From: Pseudomonadota bacterium
GTDB taxonomy: Bacteria > Desulfobacterota > Desulfobacteria > Desulfobacterales > Desulfobacteraceae
Assembly (NCBI GenBank): GCA_018816605.1
Contig: JAHIVS010000134.1
Coordinates: 1 to 11,021, forward strand
Reading direction: 5' to 3'
DNA length: 11,021 nt
How positions within the stretch are numbered: the first letter of the stretch is position 1; the number at the start of each line of letters is the position of its first letter. The notes below the pieces were generated by a model. The model saw only the letters and a list, made by a program, of their open reading frames with translations, was not told the DNA's origin and did no database searches. Of the stretch, positions 7,809 to 11,021 are shown one piece after another. Both the position numbers and the translations under genes were made by a program.

Positions 7809-7838
7809 TTGACAGGACTGCTGAGCAAGAGGTAATAG
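7809..7838 (+). promoter_or_regulatory. Candidate sigma70 promoter for the riboswitch and btuB-like gene
   Basis: A perfect -35 box TTGACA at 7809-7814 is followed after 18 bases by a weak -10-like TAATAG at 7833-7838. The predicted transcript start, near 7845, lies just before the cobalamin aptamer, which is where a promoter is needed. The -10 match is poor, so the position fits better than the sequence. Confidence 0.45.
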
Positions 7839-7849
7839 GATTTCAAGTA

Positions 7850-8010
7850 ATTCAGGTGCCGATTAAGGCTGAAAAGGGAATCCTGTTAAAATCAGGAACG
7901 GGCCCGCCGCTGTAGTTGGTGACGAAAACTGCAAAATGCCACTGCTAATTATCAAATTGGTGGGAAGGTGCAGTGACTAGGATGAACCAAGAGTCAGAAG
8001 ACCTGCCTGG
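7850..8010 (+). ncRNA. Cobalamin (B12) riboswitch aptamer
   Basis: The conserved elements of the cobalamin aptamer occur in the right order. They are CAGGTGCC at 7853-7860, GAAAAGGGAATCC at about 7871-7883, GGAACGGGCCCGCCGCTGTA at about 7895-7914, the core GCCACTG at 7938-7944, GGGAAGGTGCAGTGA around 7962-7976, and the B12 box AGTCAGAAGACCTGCC at 7992-8007. CAGGT (7853-7857) can pair with ACCTG (8001-8005) to close the fold. By family it binds adenosyl- or other cobalamins and turns off downstream genes when the vitamin is plentiful. The gene after it is a BtuB-like receptor, the standard target. The subclass was not determined. Confidence 0.95.
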
Positions 8011-8075
8011 ATGAGATTGACAACCCTCCGTGGAAAATAGGGTTAACAATATATTCGAGGCGAAGAAAAGGGATA

Positions 8076-8119
8076 CCCCGAATCGATTTATTAAGTCGGT
8101 TCGGGGTTTTGTTTTTTTT
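8076..8119 (+). terminator. Intrinsic terminator acting as riboswitch expression platform
   Basis: An 11-base-pair stem, CCCCGAATCGA (8076-8086) with TCGGTTCGGGG (8096-8106), has one T-G pair and a 9-base loop. It is followed by TTTTG and eight T (8107-8119). It lies between the aptamer and the receptor start codon, so it most likely stops transcription when cobalamin is bound. The alternative anti-terminator pairing was not identified with certainty. Confidence 0.88.
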
Positions 8120-8153
8120 GGGGGGGCTTCAAAAAATGGGAGAACATCAAACA

Positions 8154-10238
8154 ATGAAACATTTGCTAAAGAAAAAGTTTATGGGCATTCTCATGGTGCT
8201 GCTGTTCTGTACGACCGGTTTTTCATTGGACAGGCAAACCCAGTCAAAAGCGTTTTGTGAAATGGATACCATGGTCGTGACAGCCAACAGAACCCAGGAA
8301 AATCTGAGAAATGTAAGTCAGAATATTACCGTGTTCACAGAAAAAGATATCCAGCGTTCCGGAGCGGTATCAGTGGCCGCTTTGCTGAAAAAAGCCGGCA
8401 TCCAGGTATACTATGATGGCGCTGAAAGCTATGGAAACGAAGGTGTGGTCATTCGCGGGGGACGTACCTCCATGCATGGATTTGATGTTGCCGGAGATAT
8501 TCTGGTCTTGGTGGACGGCCATCGTACCGGCTCTGACTTTTTGGGAAATATCGGCCTGGAAAATGCGGAGCGTATTGAAGTGATCCGTGGCCCGGGAGCG
8601 GTTCAGTATGGGGCTGCCGCCATGGGCGGGGTCATCAATATCATCACCCGGAAAGGGGGCAGGAAGCCTAAAGCCTTTGTTGAGGCCGGTGCCGGCAGTT
8701 GGAACGAACAACGGTACAAGGCCGGTGTCTCAGGGCAACAAGGCCCTGTGGATTTTGCCGTATCCGCTGCCTACTACTCCAGAGACGAATATGATCTGGG
8801 GAATGGTGAAAAATATAACAACAGTGATGTGGACGGCCGGACGCGTTACAATCTCAATACCGGCTGGAATATCAACGACGGCAACCGCCTGGGCCTGATT
8901 GTCCAGGGATCGGATACCAATGATGCCGGAAAGGGGGAAGATGCCGCAGGCGCTTATAACTATTTTACCCGCCAGGACCGGGACAACCACACCATTGACC
9001 TCTCCTACGAGGGAAAAAATGAATCTGGTTCCACGACCTGGCTTGCCCGGTATTTCAGAGGTGAAGTCAATTACGATCTGAAGCGGTTCACCAAAACCAG
9101 CATCACCCAGCTGCCGCTGTCCGAGAACAACAACGAATTCCAGGGCTCCCAGCTGCAGGCGAGCCGGGAGTTTGGCTCATTTCGCGCGGTTTCAGGTATG
9201 GATTGGATGTCCTACCGGTTTGACCAGAGCCAGGATGGTGCGGCCGCAAGTTCCCCAACCCAGAACACCGCACAAAGCGATTTTGACAATATCGGCGGCT
9301 TTCTGCTGGGAGAACTCCACCTGCTGGAAAAAAAGAACCTTATCCTGTCGGGCGGTATCCGGTATGATGGTTTTGATATTTCGGTAAACGCCCGGAAAAT
9401 ACGAGAGGGTCTGACCGTGACCAGGGATGTGGTCAAAAACAGTTGGACCCCGTCTTTGGGTATCGTCTACAACCCCACGGACACTCTCAAGCTGCGGGCC
9501 AATTATGCCAAGGCCTTTAAAATGCCGCTGCCCCGGCAGATGACCGGATATACCGTCATGATGTCCACCCCCTTTGTGGGCAACCCGGATCTGGAACCGG
9601 AAAAAAGCGATAACATTGATATCGGATTTGATATGGACTGGAAGTCCCTGTTCATATCTGCCACCTGGTTTCACAGCGATTATAAAGACAGGATCGGGTA
9701 TGAGACACACAATGGGGCGGATGACCATTACAATGGCAAGCATTATTGGTATTATAATGTGGATTCAGCTCAAATCCAGGGGATTGAGCTGGGCGTGAAA
9801 TATGATATGATCAAGTCTCCGGCATACAATTTCCAGCTGGAACCCTACATCTACTGGACCCACCTGCTCAAGTTTGAAGACGACAACGCCTGGAAAATAC
9901 CGGATCGTACCCAGGACAGTCTGTCCGCAGGTCTGGTCTTGACGTTCGACAAAATCGGCCTTACCGCCAGTCTGGACGGCACCTATTACGGCACCCAGTA
10001 TACGGTTGACCGTATATCCGGAAGCAGCGAAATCAAGTCCCAGGATACGCTGGAAGATGTCGGAGATGTATGGGTTGTGGCCTTCAGATGCAGCCAGCGG
10101 CTTGCCCGATTTGAAAAGGGAGGGGAACTCAGGCTGAAGGGCTCAATTGACAACTTGCTGGATGAAAACTATTCCACCGACCAAGACAGCTGGATGACGG
10201 GCCGTTCTTTTTATCTGGGCCTGGAATATCGGTTCTGA
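8154..10238 (+). CDS. btuB: TonB-dependent outer-membrane receptor, BtuB-like (cobalamin uptake)
   Basis: A protein of 694 residues. The N-terminus (MKHLLKKKFMGILMVLLFC) is a signal peptide. A TonB box follows at residues 38-45 (DTMVVTAN), very close to the PDTLVVTA box of E. coli BtuB. The plug domain runs to about residue 170, with VIRGGRTS, VLVDGHRTG, ERIEVIRGPGAVQYG and GGVINIITRKGG. The 22-strand barrel occupies the rest, with LRANYAKAFKMP and NPDLEPEKSDNIDIGFD as typical barrel motifs, and the protein ends in aromatic F (LGLEYRF) as outer-membrane proteins do. By family it moves substrate into the periplasm using TonB energy. The cobalamin riboswitch directly upstream is the main evidence for B12 or a related corrinoid as substrate. 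ATG 8154 is chosen because the signal peptide starts cleanly there, with GGGAG at 8138-8142; ATG 8136 would add six polar residues. Periplasmic binding protein and ABC transporter genes are not in the window. Confidence 0.92.
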   Translation: MKHLLKKKFMGILMVLLFCTTGFSLDRQTQSKAFCEMDTMVVTANRTQENLRNVSQNITVFTEKDIQRSGAVSVAALLKKAGIQVYYDGAESYGNEGVVIRGGRTSMHGFDVAGDILVLVDGHRTGSDFLGNIGLENAERIEVIRGPGAVQYGAAAMGGVINIITRKGGRKPKAFVEAGAGSWNEQRYKAGVSGQQGPVDFAVSAAYYSRDEYDLGNGEKYNNSDVDGRTRYNLNTGWNINDGNRLGLIVQGSDTNDAGKGEDAAGAYNYFTRQDRDNHTIDLSYEGKNESGSTTWLARYFRGEVNYDLKRFTKTSITQLPLSENNNEFQGSQLQASREFGSFRAVSGMDWMSYRFDQSQDGAAASSPTQNTAQSDFDNIGGFLLGELHLLEKKNLILSGGIRYDGFDISVNARKIREGLTVTRDVVKNSWTPSLGIVYNPTDTLKLRANYAKAFKMPLPRQMTGYTVMMSTPFVGNPDLEPEKSDNIDIGFDMDWKSLFISATWFHSDYKDRIGYETHNGADDHYNGKHYWYYNVDSAQIQGIELGVKYDMIKSPAYNFQLEPYIYWTHLLKFEDDNAWKIPDRTQDSLSAGLVLTFDKIGLTASLDGTYYGTQYTVDRISGSSEIKSQDTLEDVGDVWVVAFRCSQRLARFEKGGELRLKGSIDNLLDENYSTDQDSWMTGRSFYLGLEYRF

Positions 10239-10421
10239 CCCATGGGGTAAAACCGACCAGGCGCCTTGAGACACCCCGTAAAGTCCGGACCGACGTCTAT
10301 CCGCTTTGGGCCACAGCCATTGATGAAAGTAGGATTTTTTAAAAAAAAATGGCCGCAAATCCATGACCCGTGGGAACCATATCACCCCCCATAATACAAT
10401 ACGGTCAACTGTTATTGTCCC

Positions 10422-10451
10422 TTGACACAAAACCACTGGCCACAGTATAAA
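10422..10451 (+). promoter_or_regulatory. Strong sigma70-type promoter abutting the molybdopterin-subunit ATG
   Basis: A perfect -35 box TTGACA (10422-10427) and TATAAA (10446-10451) are separated by 18 bases. The expected start of transcription, 6-8 bases past the -10 box, falls at about 10457-10459, on or beside the ATG at 10459. No ribosome binding site lies between them. Confidence 0.7.
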
Positions 10452-10458
10452 ATCATCT

Positions 10459-11021
10459 ATGAAAAACATCTCTCCCATTCAGGATATCGGCCGCCGATCC
10501 CCCCGTTTCGATGCCCCGGACAAGACAAGGGGAAAGGAATTATTTGCTTCGGACCTATCTCCTGAAAACCTGCTCTGGGCCGGCGTGCGCCGGGCCGGGA
10601 TCGCCCACGGGCAGCTCCGGTCCACCCTAACCGACCGGGCCCCCAAGGCCCACGCCCTTAATACCGGGAACATCCTCAAGGCTGCCACCATCATTAAGGG
10701 CGACCCGAGTGCCATTTCAACCTGCGATATCCTCCTTGAAGAACGTTTTTCCACCCCGGTTCAAGAGCACGCCTATATTGAGACGGAAAACGGGGTGGCC
10801 CGGCTGGATGGGGCCACGGTTCAATGCCTGCTGGCCCTGGCAGCCCTTAACACAAAGGGCAGGACCGTTAAAATGTGGTGGGACCGGGAAGAAAGCATGG
10901 TGGCCGGGTATAAACGCCATGCCGCCCGCATGCACTATTGCCTGGGGGCGAAAAAAGACGGGGAACTGGTTGCCCTGAAATGTGAAATCGACTACGACAC
11001 CGGGGCCTATGCCCATCTGGG
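10459..11021 (+). CDS. Xanthine dehydrogenase-family molybdopterin-binding subunit, 5' part, with internal deletions
   Basis: Open from ATG 10459 to the window edge (187 full codons; the 3' end lies outside). The N-terminus IGRRSPRFDAPDKTRGKELF is the usual opening of the large molybdenum-cofactor subunit of xanthine dehydrogenase and aldehyde oxidase relatives, followed by LLWAGVRRAGIAHGQL of the hammerhead domain. Later come NILKAATIIKGD, FSTPVQEHAYIETENG, ATVQCLLALAALNTKGR, WWDREESMVAGYKRHAARMH and EIDYDTGAYAHLG, all in family order. Compared with E. coli XdhA from memory, about 100 residues are missing after GQLRS (rest of the hammerhead domain) and about 45 between ETENGVARLDG and ATVQ, where the GGGFGG cofactor loop belongs. 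Both gaps keep the frame. An in-frame stop (TGA 10423) shows the gene does not start further upstream. It may be a decayed gene, an aberrant but expressed variant, or an assembly fault. The family is clear; activity as read here is unlikely. Confidence 0.85.
   Translation, partial: MKNISPIQDIGRRSPRFDAPDKTRGKELFASDLSPENLLWAGVRRAGIAHGQLRSTLTDRAPKAHALNTGNILKAATIIKGDPSAISTCDILLEERFSTPVQEHAYIETENGVARLDGATVQCLLALAALNTKGRTVKMWWDREESMVAGYKRHAARMHYCLGAKKDGELVALKCEIDYDTGAYAHL

Noticed and set aside
9192..9743. 183-codon open frame on the - strand
   Set aside because: Antisense to the barrel region of the TonB-dependent receptor, which is intact through this stretch.
10239..10421. Possible terminator or molybdenum-cofactor riboswitch between the receptor and the molybdopterin-subunit gene
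   Set aside because: I saw only a weak GGGGT/ACCCC pairing with a long loop and an isolated T6-A9 run. No stem followed by a T-run and no ordered aptamer motifs could be supported.
10143..11016. - strand open frames near the right edge (10143-10478, 10479-10754, 10717-11016)
   Set aside because: They overlap the end of the receptor gene or the molybdopterin-subunit gene, whose + strand translation is clearly family-like.
1..11021. CRISPR array, tRNA, rRNA, insertion sequence or phage attachment site
   Set aside because: No regularly spaced repeats, clover-leaf structures, transposase or integrase frames, or flanking repeat pairs were seen.

Overview
The window looks like chromosomal DNA of a Gram-negative, probably anaerobic bacterium. 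The outer-membrane TonB-dependent receptor, the AsmA-type protein and the HD-GYP regulator fit a diderm. The mixed base composition and the style of the genes suggest Desulfobacterota (Desulfobacteraceae-like). That placement is an inference from protein style, not a search result.

Left part (1-2406, + strand): the 3' end of a LysR-type regulator gene is followed by a response regulator with an HD-GYP c-di-GMP phosphodiesterase output domain, and then by a small unrecognised protein of 158 residues. A strong symmetrical hairpin (2377-2402) ends this block and also ends the block converging on it.

Middle part (2436-7437, - strand): four closely spaced genes read right to left: tpx (thiol peroxidase), an AsmA-family protein, an exported DUF4197 protein, and a metallo-beta-lactamase/beta-CASP RNA-nuclease-like protein. 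Gaps of about 50, 30 and 23 bases and the shared terminator suggest one operon. It combines peroxide defence, envelope maintenance and RNA processing.

Right part (7438-10238): the region upstream of tpx holds what looks like the decayed 3' end of a PLP-dependent aminotransferase-like gene on the - strand. Next come a candidate promoter, a clear cobalamin riboswitch with an intrinsic terminator as its probable switch, and a BtuB-like TonB-dependent receptor. This is a self-consistent B12-repressed cobalamin uptake unit.

Right edge (10422-11021): a near-consensus sigma70 promoter sits directly on the ATG of a xanthine dehydrogenase-family molybdopterin subunit, so the transcript may be leaderless. 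This gene is open to the window edge but appears to lack two internal blocks in frame, one of which should carry the cofactor-binding GGGFGG loop. That and the possible leaderless start are the most unusual items. I found no CRISPR array, tRNA, rRNA, insertion sequence or clearly new multi-gene system.
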